The notes: generated from the letters alone by a model not told the origin. DNA of 64,000 nucleotides from Chitinimonas_A lacunae (GCF_042650885.1 NZ_JBHSBU010000001.1:2418001-2482000), one strand, 5' to 3'; counted from the first letter of the stretch, positions 25,305-34,911 are shown. Numbers and translations: made by a program.

Positions 25305-25661
25305 ATGTATAGCATACCCAACTATCGCAACCGCCCTACTCGCACCCTGCAAGATCGTCTGCGTACCCTGTTCAAGGTCCGGGTCAATCGCAGTCTGCCC
25401 GAACCTGGGTTGCGGCCGAACGTCGGCGACTTTATCGCCCTCAACGGCCTGGCCATGCGAATCACCGAGCCGATGCGTGACGAGCTGTGGGACTGGCTGA
25501 CCTTTGCCCGCTGGCGTCAGATCTACCCCAAACGCGACCGCCGCAACTACCGCTATCTGCCAAGCGACAGCTTCCGCCGCCTGGCCCGTTGTACCAGCGA
25601 TGAACGTTCGGCAGTGATGAACCACCTACTGCGTCACCATGAAGAAAGCCCGGCCGGCTGA
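25305..25661 (+). CDS. Hypothetical basic protein
   Basis: A 118-residue frame I do not recognise. It is Arg-rich and aromatic (RTLQDRLRTLFKVRVNR, then DELWDWLTFARWRQIYPKR) and ends HHEESPAG. There is no signal peptide or membrane segment. Codon use looks like the neighbours and the start is divergent from the cyclase operon with 147 bp between. There is no convincing SD before ATG 25305; an upstream frame start exists at 25272. It is probably a lineage-specific cytoplasmic protein. Confidence 0.6.
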   Translation: MYSIPNYRNRPTRTLQDRLRTLFKVRVNRSLPEPGLRPNVGDFIALNGLAMRITEPMRDELWDWLTFARWRQIYPKRDRRNYRYLPSDSFRRLARCTSDERSAVMNHLLRHHEESPAG

Positions 25662-25783
25662 ATCGGCGATTTTCCTAAAAAACAAAAAACCTGAAAAATA
25701 CGCACAAGACCTGTTTTAGAAAAAGCGGAAAACATAATTTTCCGCCAGCTTCCCTAGCATGCCATAAGCAGCTTCCCCAAAGC

Positions 25784-25808
25784 AAAGGCCCGCTTCAAGC
25801 GGGCCTTT
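25784..25808. terminator. Bidirectional terminator
   Basis: AAAGGCCCGC (25784-25793) / GCGGGCCTTT (25799-25808), loop TTCAA. It serves the hypothetical gene on the plus strand and yebC on the minus strand. Confidence 0.85.
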
Positions 25809-25843
25809 GTCTTATGCAACGACGCCAAGCGGTGTGGCGGGAC

Positions 25844-26569
25844 TCAGTCCTCCAGTACCGCCGAGGTGTAGATATCCTGCACGTCGTCGAGGTTTTCCAG
25901 CGCATCGAGCAGACGCTGCATCTTGGCGGCGTCGTCGCCGCTCAGCGGGGTGTCGTTGAGCGGTTTCATGGTGACTTCGTCGTGTTCGGCCTTGAAACCG
26001 GCGGCTTCGAGTTGTTCCTTGATGGCCACGAACTCGTAGGGCGGGGTGATCACTTCGATCGAGCCGTCCTCGTTGCTGACCACATCTTCGGCGCCGGCTT
26101 CGAGGGCGGCTTCCATCAGGGCGTCCTCATCGGTGCCCGGGGCGTACAGCAGGATGCCGCAATGCTTGAACTGGAACGATACGCAACCGTCGGTGCCCAT
26201 ATTGCCGCCGTATTTGGAGAAGGCATGTCGCACATCGGCCACGGTTCGGGTCTTGTTGTCGGTCAGGCAATCGACCATCACGGCAGCGCCGCCGATACCA
26301 TAGCCTTCGTAACGGCATTCCTCATAGTTGACGCCTTCGAGGTTGCCGGCGCCACGGTCGATGGCGCGCTGGACGGTGTCCTTGGGCATATTGGCGCCAA
26401 GCGCCTTATCGACTGCCAGCCGCAGCCGGGGGTTGGAACCCGGGTCGCCGCCGCCCAGCCGGGAGGCCACGGTGATTTCCTTGATCAGTCGGGTGAAGAT
26501 CTTGCCGCGCTTGGCGTCGGCGGCAGCTTTCTTATGCTTGATGTTCGCCCATTTGCTATGGCCGGCCAT
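25844..26569 (-). CDS. yebC: YebC/PmpR-family protein (TACO1 homologue)
   Basis: A 241-residue cytoplasmic protein. The start MAGHSKWANIKHKKAAADAKRGKIFTRL (split here as MAGHSKWANIKH and AAADAKRGKIF) is diagnostic, followed by GGDPGSNPRLRLAVDKA, GTDGCVSFQF and a C-terminal LDDVQDIYTSAVLED. The family includes DNA-binding regulators and, in recent work, ribosome-associated factors that relieve stalling at poly-proline, so a regulator label is not certain. Monocistronic; divergent from psiF. Confidence 0.95.
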   Translation of the reverse strand: MAGHSKWANIKHKKAAADAKRGKIFTRLIKEITVASRLGGGDPGSNPRLRLAVDKALGANMPKDTVQRAIDRGAGNLEGVNYEECRYEGYGIGGAAVMVDCLTDNKTRTVADVRHAFSKYGGNMGTDGCVSFQFKHCGILLYAPGTDEDALMEAALEAGAEDVVSNEDGSIEVITPPYEFVAIKEQLEAAGFKAEHDEVTMKPLNDTPLSGDDAAKMQRLLDALENLDDVQDIYTSAVLED

Positions 26570-26758
26570 GGTGGAAACCTCTGCTCTGTTGCCTAGGAGA
26601 GAAAAGCGCCGATTTTATCACAGCGTCCGGCAGCGGTTGTCGGCCCCCGGCGGCGTGGCTATGGTGAAGGCGCCGGGCACTTCCCTTGCAGGCGCAAAAG
26701 GGAAAGAATCGGCGCCGGCGTCCTGCCATCCCCTTACAACACTACCGTGGAGAACCCC

Positions 26759-27112
26759 ATGCAAAAACTGCTGATCGCCCTTGCCGCCTGTGCCGCCCTT
26801 GGTCTGGCCCAGGCAGCCGACCCGGCTCCGGCCACGCCCGCCACCCCGGCCACGCCGACAGCACCGGCCGACAAGGCGGAAAAGACCGACAAGGCGGCCA
26901 ACAAGCAGCAGAACAAGATGGCCGAGTGCAACAAGGAAGCCGGCGACAAGAAAGGCGACGAGCGCAAGGCCTTTATGAGCGAGTGCCTGAAGAGCAAGAA
27001 AAAGGCCCAGCAGGAAAAAATGAGCGCCTGCAACAAGGAAGCCGGCGAGAAGTCGCTCAAGGGCGATGCGCGCAAAACCTTTATGTCCGAGTGTCTGAAG
27101 AAGGACGCCTGA
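26759..27112 (+). CDS. psiF: PsiF-repeat periplasmic protein
   Basis: A 117-residue protein with a signal peptide (QKLLIALAACAALGLAQA) and an Ala/Pro/Thr linker. Two PsiF repeats follow: MAECNKEAGDKKGDERKAF-MSECLK near 54-80 and MSACNKEAGEKSLKGDARK-MSECLK near 88-115. Each carries paired cysteines, probably disulfide-bonded. E. coli psiF is phosphate-starvation induced; a Pho box is not evident here. ATG 26759 follows GGAG; the frame from 26747 is unneeded. The function is unknown. Confidence 0.88.
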   Translation: MQKLLIALAACAALGLAQAADPAPATPATPATPTAPADKAEKTDKAANKQQNKMAECNKEAGDKKGDERKAFMSECLKSKKKAQQEKMSACNKEAGEKSLKGDARKTFMSECLKKDA

Positions 27113-27126
27113 GTCACGGTCGCGAC

Positions 27127-27150
27127 ACGGTCCCCTCGGGGACCGTTTTT
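27127..27150 (+). terminator. Terminator of psiF
   Basis: ACGGTCCC-CTCG-GGGACCGT stem followed by TTTTTCTT, 15 bp after the psiF stop. Confidence 0.9.
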
Positions 27151-27235
27151 CTTATGCCAAGCCGCCGCGTTAGGTCTACAATCGCGCGCTTTTTGGTACA
27201 GGTGGACGGTGGTGGCAACGATGAAGGAGAGGCCC

Positions 27236-29116
27236 ATGGCATGGTCGGTAGCGCAGAGCCGCGCCGTTTACGGCATTCGGCATTGGGGAGCCGGTTATTT
27301 CGATATCGGCGACCAGGGGCACGTCCTGGTGCGCCCACACGGCCGCGATGGCCAGGCGCTCGATCTGCACCAGCTGATCGGCCAGCTCAAACAGTCCGGC
27401 CTCGCCTTGCCGCTGCTGGTGCGCTTTCCCGATATCCTGCAAGACCGGGTGCGCAATCTGTACGGCGCCTTTGCCGAGAGCATCGCCAAACACCAGTACG
27501 ACGGCCGCTATACGGCGCTCTACCCGATCAAGGTCAACCAGCAGGATGCAGTGATCAAATCGATCATCGCCACCGAATCGGTATCGATCGGCCTCGAAGC
27601 GGGCTCCAAGCCCGAACTAATGGCCGTGCTGGCACTGTCGCCGCGCCATGGCACCATCGTTTGCAACGGTTACAAGGACCGGGAATTCATCCGCCTGGCC
27701 CTGATGGGCCAAAAGCTCGGCCATCGGGTCTTTATCGTGATCGAGAAGGAATCCGAAGTCGCTCTGGTGATCGAGGAGGCGGCCCGGCTCAGCGTGGTGC
27801 CGCAGATCGGCCTGCGCGTGCGCCTGTCCTCGCTGACCTCGTCCAAATGGGCCGATACAGGCGGCGAAAAAGGCAAATTCGGCCTGTCGGCTGCACAACT
27901 GCTGTCGGTGGTGACGCGCTTTCGCGAGGCGGGACTGGGCGACAGCATCCAGCTGCTGCATTTCCATATGGGCTCGCAGATCGCCAATCTGGCCGACTAC
28001 CAGGCCGGTTTCCGCGAGGCGATCCGCTACTATGGCGAGCTGCGCGCGCTGGGCCTGCCGGTCGACCATATCGATGTCGGCGGCGGTCTGGGCGTCGATT
28101 ACGACGGTACCCATTCGCGCAATTCCTCGTCGATCAACTATGACCTCGACGAATACGCCAGCACCGTGATCGGCATGCTCAAGGAATTCTGCGACGACAA
28201 TCAGTTGCCGCACCCGCATGTGTTCTCCGAATCGGGCCGCGCGATGACTGCGCACCATGCAGTGCTGGTAGTCCAGGTCACCGATGTCGAGCGCCATCAC
28301 GACGAAACCCCGGTGGTCGAGGACGTGTCGGCCCTGCCCGAAGTGATCCAGTGGCTCTACGAGCTGCAAGGCCAGACCGATATCGAGATGGCCACCGAAA
28401 CCTATTACCGCGCCAGCCACTATATGAGCGAGGTGTCGGCCAAATTCGCCGAGGGCCGGATCACCCTGGCCGAAAAGGCGCTGGCCGAGCATTGCTACTT
28501 CGCCCTGTGCCGCCGTCTGCAAGGCAGCCTGATGGCCACCCAGCGCTCGCACCGCCAGGTGTTCGATGCCCTCAACGACAAGCTGGCCGACAAGTACATC
28601 TGCAATTTCTCGGTGTTCCAGAGCCTGCCCGATACCTGGGCCATCGATCAGGTGCTGCCCATCCTGCCGGTCCACCGGCTCGGCGAGGACCCGACCCGAC
28701 GGGCCGTCCTGCAGGATCTGACCTGCGACTCCGACGGCAAGATCAAACACTACGTCGATGAACAGAGCATCGAGACCAGCATGCCGGTCCACGAGCTGCG
28801 CGCCGGCGAGGACTATCTGCTCGGTGTGTTCCTGGTCGGTGCCTACCAGGAAATCCTCGGCGACATGCACAACCTGTTCGGCGATACCGACTCGGTCAAC
28901 GTCTATATGCAGCCCGATGGCAGCGTGTCGTGCTCAGGTATCGAAGTGCACGACACGATTGAAGACATGCTGCGCTACGTCCACCTCGAACCGACCGAGC
29001 TGATGACCCGCTACCGCGACAAGGTCGCCAGCGCCGAGTTGAACGAAGGCGAACGCACCCTGATTCTCGACGCCCTGCGGCTCGGGCTGACCCGGTCGGC
29101 CTATCTGGCCGCCTGA
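27236..29116 (+). CDS. speA: Biosynthetic arginine decarboxylase SpeA
   Basis: A 626-residue PLP enzyme of the alanine-racemase-fold group IV decarboxylases; it makes agmatine for putrescine synthesis. PLP Lys99 lies in ALYPIKVNQQ. Other landmarks are EAGSKPELMAV, HFHMGSQI, HIDVGGGLGVDYDGT, SGRAMTAHHAV and a C-terminal DNLHNLFGDTDSVNVY-like segment (GDMHNLFGDTDSVNV). ATG 27236 follows AAGGAGAGG; GTG and ATG starts upstream (27209, 27221) would add 5-9 residues. No speB is adjacent. A nested hairpin terminator follows the stop. Confidence 0.96.
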   Translation: MAWSVAQSRAVYGIRHWGAGYFDIGDQGHVLVRPHGRDGQALDLHQLIGQLKQSGLALPLLVRFPDILQDRVRNLYGAFAESIAKHQYDGRYTALYPIKVNQQDAVIKSIIATESVSIGLEAGSKPELMAVLALSPRHGTIVCNGYKDREFIRLALMGQKLGHRVFIVIEKESEVALVIEEAARLSVVPQIGLRVRLSSLTSSKWADTGGEKGKFGLSAAQLLSVVTRFREAGLGDSIQLLHFHMGSQIANLADYQAGFREAIRYYGELRALGLPVDHIDVGGGLGVDYDGTHSRNSSSINYDLDEYASTVIGMLKEFCDDNQLPHPHVFSESGRAMTAHHAVLVVQVTDVERHHDETPVVEDVSALPEVIQWLYELQGQTDIEMATETYYRASHYMSEVSAKFAEGRITLAEKALAEHCYFALCRRLQGSLMATQRSHRQVFDALNDKLADKYICNFSVFQSLPDTWAIDQVLPILPVHRLGEDPTRRAVLQDLTCDSDGKIKHYVDEQSIETSMPVHELRAGEDYLLGVFLVGAYQEILGDMHNLFGDTDSVNVYMQPDGSVSCSGIEVHDTIEDMLRYVHLEPTELMTRYRDKVASAELNEGERTLILDALRLGLTRSAYLAA

Positions 29117-29182
29117 GGCGCCTTGGAGGGGATCGGCCGACGCTCCGTCAGCCATTCGCGATAAAGTTTTCTTTTCTGTTTA

Positions 29183-29230
29183 TAGCCGGCCTCTTGTCTA
29201 GCAGACAGTTGGCTGGCTATTTTATTTTTG
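29183..29230 (+). terminator. speA terminator; copy 1 of a recurring 3'-end element
   Basis: TAGCCGGC (29183-29190) pairs with GCTGGCTA (29212-29219) and encloses an inner TGTCT-AGC-AGACA hairpin. The T-rich tail TTTTATTTTT overlaps the stop codon of the convergent lysR. The TAGCAGAC core recurs at 37511, 42731, 52884 and 57549. Confidence 0.75.
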
Positions 29231-30160
29231 CCCGACAAGACTTGCTCCGCCATCCCACGGCAATAAGTACGGCTGCAATACCGTCTCCATCCATTCCATA
29301 AACACCTGCACTCGCCGTGGCAACTGGCGTCGATGGGCGTAGAGCAGCGTCACCGGCAGCGGCGCTGCCTGGTAGGCTGGCAGCAGCTCGACCAGCCGAC
29401 CGCTGTCCAGATGCTCGGCCACACCAAGCCTGGGCACCTGGATCAGGCCAAGCCCGGCCAAACAGGCGCCCAGATAAGCGTCCGCGTTATTCACGCTTAT
29501 TGCTCCCGCCATCGCCAGCGAACGCTCGACCCCTGCGGCATCAAGATAGGCAAAGCCCGTGGATCTGCCGCCCAGTATCGGTTGGTAGTGGATCAGTTGA
29601 TGTTGCGCCAGCTCGTCCAGCCGCGTGGGCTCGCCGTAGCGCAGCAGGTAATCGCGGCTGGCGCAATTGAGCAGACGGAAATAGCCAAGCGGCCGGGCGA
29701 TCAGGCTGGAGTCGGCCAGGACACCCACCCGCAGCACACAGTCAAAGCCTTCGCGCACCAGATCGACCTTGCGGTCGGTGCTGCTGAATTCGATGCTCAG
29801 CCGGGGATGGGCTTGCAGGAATTCCGGCAGCCGCGGCAGCACGGCGTGACGCGCCACGCCGCTCGACATATCGACGCGCAGCCGGCCGCTCAGCGCCTGC
29901 GGACCGGCACGGAACATCTGCTGCAACTCGTCCATATCGGCCAGCAGATCCCTGCAACGTTCATAGAATGCCTGGCCGTCGGGCGTGGGCTGTACCCGCC
30001 GGGTGGTCCGGTGGAGCAAGCGGGTGCCGAGCCGCTCTTCCAGCCGCTGCACGGCAGTCGACACGCTGGCCTTAGGCAGCCCCAGGGTTTCGGCTGCCAG
30101 CGAGAAACTGGCGAGTTCAGTTACCCGCAGGTAGATCCGCATGGCGTCGAGTTGGTCCAT
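29222..30160 (-). CDS. LysR-family transcriptional regulator
   Basis: A 312-residue regulator. The N-terminal winged HTH (about 1-60) includes FSLAAETLGLPKASVSTAVQRLEERLGTRLLHRTTR. The substrate-binding domain (about 90-295) has SGRLRVDMSSG and FDCVLRVGVLADSSLIARPLG, as in the CrgA/AaeR-like group. It is divergently transcribed from the SDR gene at 30300 with a 139-bp shared promoter region, so it probably controls that gene. The substrate is unknown. Confidence 0.93.
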   Translation of the reverse strand: MDQLDAMRIYLRVTELASFSLAAETLGLPKASVSTAVQRLEERLGTRLLHRTTRRVQPTPDGQAFYERCRDLLADMDELQQMFRAGPQALSGRLRVDMSSGVARHAVLPRLPEFLQAHPRLSIEFSSTDRKVDLVREGFDCVLRVGVLADSSLIARPLGYFRLLNCASRDYLLRYGEPTRLDELAQHQLIHYQPILGGRSTGFAYLDAAGVERSLAMAGAISVNNADAYLGACLAGLGLIQVPRLGVAEHLDSGRLVELLPAYQAAPLPVTLLYAHRRQLPRRVQVFMEWMETVLQPYLLPWDGGASLVGQK

Positions 30161-30299
30161 GGCGATGTCACTGTTCGCAAATAACGAACAGTCTAATCAG
30201 AAATGGCCTATTTATCGGTGCTTTCCGTGTCAATAGACTGCCCTTCATCGATCAGGACGCCGCCGTGTCGTCCCCAATCAATCTGAAGGAGCAGCAGAC

Positions 30300-31058
30300 A
30301 TGACACAGACTATCGCCCTCGTTACCGGTGGCAATCGCGGACTGGGCCGCAATACCGTGCTTAAACTTGCCGAGCAGGGAGTGGACAGCATCCTGACCTT
30401 TCGGCGTGGCCGCGAGGAGGCCGCAGCGGTGGTGGCGGAAGCCGCGCGTCTTGGCCGCCGCGCCGTCGCCCTGCCGCTTGATATCGGCCCCAACGCCGCC
30501 TTGGCGAACTTCGCCGGCCAGGTCCGCCAGGTACTGGCTCAGCAGTGGGGGCGCGAGCATTTCGATTTTCTGGTCAACAATGCGGGGATCGGCATCCATA
30601 CGCCGTTTGCCGACACCAGCGAAGCGCAGTTCGATCAATTGATGGCGGTACATCTCAAGGGCCCGTTCTTCCTGACCCAGGCCCTGCTGCCCCTGCTGGC
30701 CGATGGCGGCCGCATCGTCAATGTCTCGACCGGGCTGACCCGCTTCGCCATTCCCGGCTATGCCGCCTACGCATCGATGAAGGGCGCGGTGGAAGTGCTG
30801 ACGCGCTATCTCGCCAAGGAATTGGGCGCACGAGGCATTGCGGTCAATGTCGTGGCCCCGGGCGCCATCGAAACCGACTTCGGCGACGGCATGGTGCGCG
30901 ACAACCGGGCGATCAACGACTATCTGGCCAGCCAGACCGCACTGGGCCGGGTCGGCCTGCCCGACGATATCGGTGCCGTGATTGCCTCGCTGCTGTCCAG
31001 CGACAATCGCTGGATCAATGCCCAGCGGATTGAAGCCTCGGGCGGGATGTTCCTGTAA
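30300..31058 (+). CDS. Short-chain dehydrogenase/reductase
   Basis: A 252-residue classical SDR. The nucleotide-binding GGNRGLGRNT is near 10-19, NNAG is in FLVNNAGIG, and catalytic Tyr157 and Lys161 are in YASMK, with VSTG supplying the Ser. The NVVAPGAIETDF segment and C-terminal EASGGMFL are typical. An Arg-containing TFRRGREE after strand 2 suggests NADPH preference. GAAGGAG lies upstream of the ATG. It probably forms a regulon with the divergent LysR gene. Confidence 0.94.
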   Translation: MTQTIALVTGGNRGLGRNTVLKLAEQGVDSILTFRRGREEAAAVVAEAARLGRRAVALPLDIGPNAALANFAGQVRQVLAQQWGREHFDFLVNNAGIGIHTPFADTSEAQFDQLMAVHLKGPFFLTQALLPLLADGGRIVNVSTGLTRFAIPGYAAYASMKGAVEVLTRYLAKELGARGIAVNVVAPGAIETDFGDGMVRDNRAINDYLASQTALGRVGLPDDIGAVIASLLSSDNRWINAQRIEASGGMFL

Positions 31059-31078
31059 GCCGGCCAGACAAGGTCAGC

Positions 31079-31179
31079 GCTGGCGCATGGTCGTGCAGCG
31101 CGGGGGCACCGCTGAGCCTGGCTGAGGGTGAGGCGCCGGCGTCTTGAGGTTCGGCCGAACCATCTGGAAATGCGCCAGC
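31079..31179 (+). repeat. Copy D of the intergenic repeat
   Basis: Degenerate left end GCTGGCGCATGG, intact right end CTGGAAATGCGCCAGC, internal AGCCTGGCTGA and GTCTTGAGGTTCGG. 101 bp, between the SDR and chemoreceptor genes. Confidence 0.65.
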
Positions 31180-31309
31180 CAGCGAGTCGATGCCATTGAC
31201 GGCGTGTCCGGCTTGGAGCCGACATGGCAGCGGTCGCGGACGCCTCGCCCAGGCGCGAGGCTCGGCTTGTCCATACCCTCCCTTGCCGTGCTGGCTGGCT
31301 TGGACCCGC

Positions 31310-32923
31310 TCAGCCGTGGAAGCGGGCCACTTGTGTCTGCAGGGTGCGGGCAATGAGTTCGAGTTCATGGGCCAGACGTGAGGCGACCATGGCAGCCTGG
31401 CTGTTGCGTTCGGTCATCCGTGCCACCTGCTCGATATGGTTGGCGATCAGATGGCCGGCCTCGTTCTGTTCGCGCAGGGCGCCCGAGATGCTATGGACCT
31501 GCTGTTCGACCTGACCGGCGCTGATGGTGATGTGTTCGACCGTCTGGCCGGCGGCGTCGGCCAGTTCCACCCCGTTTGCCACCCGTTTGACGGCAGTATC
31601 GACATTGCTGGCCACCTCATGGGAAGACTGCTGGATCGCCTCGATCTTGGCGCCGATATCGCGGGTCGCATCGCTGGTACGCTCGGCGAGCTTGCGGACT
31701 TCGTCGGCCACCACGGCAAAGCCGCGTCCCTGCTCGCCGGCCCGTGCCGCTTCGATCGCGGCGTTGAGGGCCAGCAGATTGGTCTGGTCGGCCACTTCGC
31801 GGATCACCTCGACGATGCCGGTGATTTCACCGGAGCGGTCGCCCAGATGGCGGATCGCCCGTGCCACCTGTTCGATCACGCCGGCAATCGCATTCATCTC
31901 GGTCACGGCATTCTGGATCACCGCCCCACCTTCGCGCGCTTCGCGTCCGGCAGCGAGCGAGCATGACAGCGCTTCACCGGCGCTGTCGCTGACATGGCTG
32001 ATGCTGTTGGACAGCTCCTCGATGGCCGCGGCCATACCGCTTGAGGCATCGCTCTGCTGTTCGGTGCCGGTGGCCACTTCCTTGGCCGAACTCGCCAGCG
32101 TCAGCACCATGCCGCTGAGCTTGTGGCTGGCCTCGGCCACGCTCTGCACCACCTGCTGCACACTGATCGCCATCTGATTGAACGACTGCGCGGTTTGGGC
32201 AATCTCGTCGCGGCCGCTGATCTCGACGCGGCGGGAGAAATCGAGTTGCTGTTCGATGTCGCGGATGGTGGTCTGTAGACGGCTGATCGGTACGGTGATC
32301 GCGCGGACGATCCAGACCGACAGCACCAGACAAAGCAGCAGCGCCCCGCCCAGAATGACCCACAGCGCCTGGCGACCGGCCGCGTAATCGTCATGGGCCG
32401 CTTTCGAGCGGCGCGCCGCCTCGACCACGTTGTAATCGACGATCTTGTCGATGGTCGGCAGGAAATCGCGGAACGCCTTGCGGCTATCTCCCCGAAAATA
32501 AGCCAGCGCGGCATTGTGATCGCCCGACTCCACCACCTTGCGGAACTGCGCATGGGCAGCCAGATAGCGTTTATGTGCAGCCTGGTAGGCGGCGAAATTC
32601 TGCTTTTCCTCGTCGGTATCGACGGTCTTGGCGTATTCGTCCTCGAACTTGCGCATCGATTCGAGGTTCTTGCCCATCCGTCCCAGGGTTTCCTTGATTT
32701 CCTCGTCGTTCTTGGCGATCAGCAACTGGGTTTCGCGGTTACGGGCATCGATGGCCTCTGCCCGCATCGCGCCCGAGTAACGCACCCCGGGCAGACTGGC
32801 ATCGGTAATCTCGCTGACTGCATGGTCGAGCGAAGTCAGCTTGGCCACCCCCAGCAAACCCATCGCGGCACAGATCAGTACCAGAATCGAAAAAGCCAGG
32901 ATCAAACGATGAGAGATCAACAT
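31310..32923 (-). CDS. Methyl-accepting chemotaxis protein
   Basis: A 537-residue chemoreceptor. TM1 is about 7-28, the periplasmic four-helix sensor about 29-185 (SLPGVRYSGAMRAEAIDARNRE and a YDYN-like VDYNVVEAARRSK segment), TM2 about 188-210, then HAMP and the signalling hairpin with the tip EAARAGEQGRGFAVVADEVR. ATG 32923 follows AAGGAAAC; a longer frame start at 32953 is not favoured. It is a paralogue of the receptor at 3119 in the tip but with a different sensor. Confidence 0.93.
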   Translation of the reverse strand: MLISHRLILAFSILVLICAAMGLLGVAKLTSLDHAVSEITDASLPGVRYSGAMRAEAIDARNRETQLLIAKNDEEIKETLGRMGKNLESMRKFEDEYAKTVDTDEEKQNFAAYQAAHKRYLAAHAQFRKVVESGDHNAALAYFRGDSRKAFRDFLPTIDKIVDYNVVEAARRSKAAHDDYAAGRQALWVILGGALLLCLVLSVWIVRAITVPISRLQTTIRDIEQQLDFSRRVEISGRDEIAQTAQSFNQMAISVQQVVQSVAEASHKLSGMVLTLASSAKEVATGTEQQSDASSGMAAAIEELSNSISHVSDSAGEALSCSLAAGREAREGGAVIQNAVTEMNAIAGVIEQVARAIRHLGDRSGEITGIVEVIREVADQTNLLALNAAIEAARAGEQGRGFAVVADEVRKLAERTSDATRDIGAKIEAIQQSSHEVASNVDTAVKRVANGVELADAAGQTVEHITISAGQVEQQVHSISGALREQNEAGHLIANHIEQVARMTERNSQAAMVASRLAHELELIARTLQTQVARFHG

Positions 32924-33111
32924 GATCGTTTCCTTGAGCGAGGGGAAAAACACAGCCGAATATGTATTTTTTATATGGCAGAGCAGTGCTTTCTTCTGAG
33001 TGTGCGATGGACGGCAAATTCAGCCATGGCGCGGCTTAGATCGTGACGGCAAGCCGCGCTAGAATAGGGCGGTTCGCCCGCCGCGCGGGCTTTTCCCCCT
33101 CTGCCACCGCC

Positions 33112-34911
33112 ATGCACCCGACCCCGATCCCCGCCCGTCTTGCCGCGCTGCGCGCGGCCATGCAGCAGCATCGTCTCGCTGCCTATATCGTTCCCTCGTC
33201 CGACCCCCATCTGTCCGAATACCTGCCGGCACGCTGGCAGGGTCGGCAATGGCTGTCGGGCTTCAACGGCTCGGTCGGCACGCTGATCGTCACCGCCGAC
33301 CAGGCCGGTCTGTGGGTCGACAGCCGTTACTGGACCCAGGCCGAAGCCGAACTGGCCGGCAGCGGCATTGCTCTGATGAAGATCCCGGCCGTATCGAGCA
33401 CGCTGCATATCGACTGGCTGGCCGAGCAGGTCCCGGCCGGCGGCCGGGTCGGTGCCGACGGCGCCGTGCTGGGTCTGGCGCAGGCCCGTCTGCTCGAACA
33501 GCAGCTCGGCCCGCGCGGCGTCAGCCTCGATACCAGCATCGACCTGCTCGAACAGGTCTGGCCCGAACGTGAAGCACTGCCCACGGCACCGATCTATGCC
33601 CATCCGGCCCGTTTCGCCCCGACCAGCCGTGCCGCCAAGCTGGCCCAGGTGCGGGCCGAGATGAACCGGCTCGGCGCCCAGTGGCATTTCATTTCCACGC
33701 TCGACGATCTGGCCTGGCTGTTCAATCTGCGCGGCGCCGATGTCAACTACAATCCGGTCTTCGTCGGCCACGCCCTGATCGGCCCCGATCGCGCCGAATT
33801 GTTTGTGGCGCCCGGCAAGATCGACGCCACCCTGGCTGCGCAACTGGCGGCCGATGGCGTGGCTGTCCGCCCCTATCCCGCAGCCGCTGCCGCGCTGGCC
33901 GCGCTGCCGGGCGACGCCACCTTGCTGCTCGACCCGCGTCGCATCACCCTGGGCTTTCGCCAGGCAGTGGCCGCCGGGGTGAAAGTGGTGGAGGCGGTCA
34001 ATCCCTCGACCTTTGCCAAGTCGCGCAAGACCGCCGAAGAAGCCGATTTCATCCGGCGCGCCATGGAGCAGGACGGCGCGGCGCTGTGCGAATTCTTCTG
34101 CTGGCTCGAAGCGGCCATCGAGCGTGGCGAGCGGATCACCGAACTCACCATCGACGAGCAGATCACCGCCGCCCGTGCCCGCCGGCCCGATTTCGTCAGC
34201 CCGAGCTTCAGCACCATCGCCGGCTTCCGGGGCAATGGCGCCATGCCGCATTACCGCGCCACCGAAGAAAGCCACGCCGTGATCGAAGGCGACGGCCTGC
34301 TGCTGATCGATTCGGGCGCCCAGTACTACGGCGGCACCACCGATATCACCCGGATGGTGGCCGTGGGCCAGCTCAACGACGAACAGCGGCGCGATTGCTC
34401 GCTGGTGCTCAAGGGGGTGATTGCCCTGTCCAGTCTGCATTTCCCACGCAGCGTGCGCTCGCCGATGCTCGACGCCATCGCCCGCGCCCCGATCTGGGCC
34501 GCCGGGATCGACTACGGTCATGGCACCGGCCATGGGGTGGGCTACTTCCTCAATGTCCACGAAGGTCCGCAGGTCATCGGCCCGAGCGCCATGCCCGAAC
34601 CGCATACGGCGATGGAGCAGGGCATGATCACCTCGGTCGAGCCGGGCATCTACCGGCCCGGCCAGTGGGGGGTGCGGATCGAAAACCTGGTGCTCAACGT
34701 GCCGCACGAGCAGACCCGTTTCGGCGACTTCCTGGCTTTCGAGACGCTGACCCTGTGCCCGATCGATACCCGCTGCCTCGACCTGGCGCTGCTGCGCCCC
34801 GACGAGATCGCCTGGCTCAACCACTACCACGCCGAAGTGCGGCGTCGGCTGTCGCCACTGGTCCAGGGCGAAGCGCTGGCCTGGCTTGAGCGTCGGACCG
34901 CTGCGGTCTGA
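33112..34911 (+). CDS. Aminopeptidase P family Xaa-Pro peptidase
   Basis: A 599-residue three-domain M24B peptidase similar to eukaryotic-type XPNPEP1, longer than E. coli PepP. Two creatinase-like N-terminal domains (about 1-300; SSDPHLSEYLPARW, VDSRYWTQAEAEL) precede the pita-bread domain. Metal ligands are in LLIDSGAQYYGGTTDITR (two Asp), GHGTGHGVGYFLNVHEGP (His), SVEPGIY (Glu) and RIENLVL (Glu). It removes N-terminal residues preceding proline. A GCCCGC/GCGGGC hairpin with TTTT lies in the leader (33076-33094). ATG 33112 is preferred over a frame start at 33043. Confidence 0.94.
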   Translation: MHPTPIPARLAALRAAMQQHRLAAYIVPSSDPHLSEYLPARWQGRQWLSGFNGSVGTLIVTADQAGLWVDSRYWTQAEAELAGSGIALMKIPAVSSTLHIDWLAEQVPAGGRVGADGAVLGLAQARLLEQQLGPRGVSLDTSIDLLEQVWPEREALPTAPIYAHPARFAPTSRAAKLAQVRAEMNRLGAQWHFISTLDDLAWLFNLRGADVNYNPVFVGHALIGPDRAELFVAPGKIDATLAAQLAADGVAVRPYPAAAAALAALPGDATLLLDPRRITLGFRQAVAAGVKVVEAVNPSTFAKSRKTAEEADFIRRAMEQDGAALCEFFCWLEAAIERGERITELTIDEQITAARARRPDFVSPSFSTIAGFRGNGAMPHYRATEESHAVIEGDGLLLIDSGAQYYGGTTDITRMVAVGQLNDEQRRDCSLVLKGVIALSSLHFPRSVRSPMLDAIARAPIWAAGIDYGHGTGHGVGYFLNVHEGPQVIGPSAMPEPHTAMEQGMITSVEPGIYRPGQWGVRIENLVLNVPHEQTRFGDFLAFETLTLCPIDTRCLDLALLRPDEIAWLNHYHAEVRRRLSPLVQGEALAWLERRTAAV

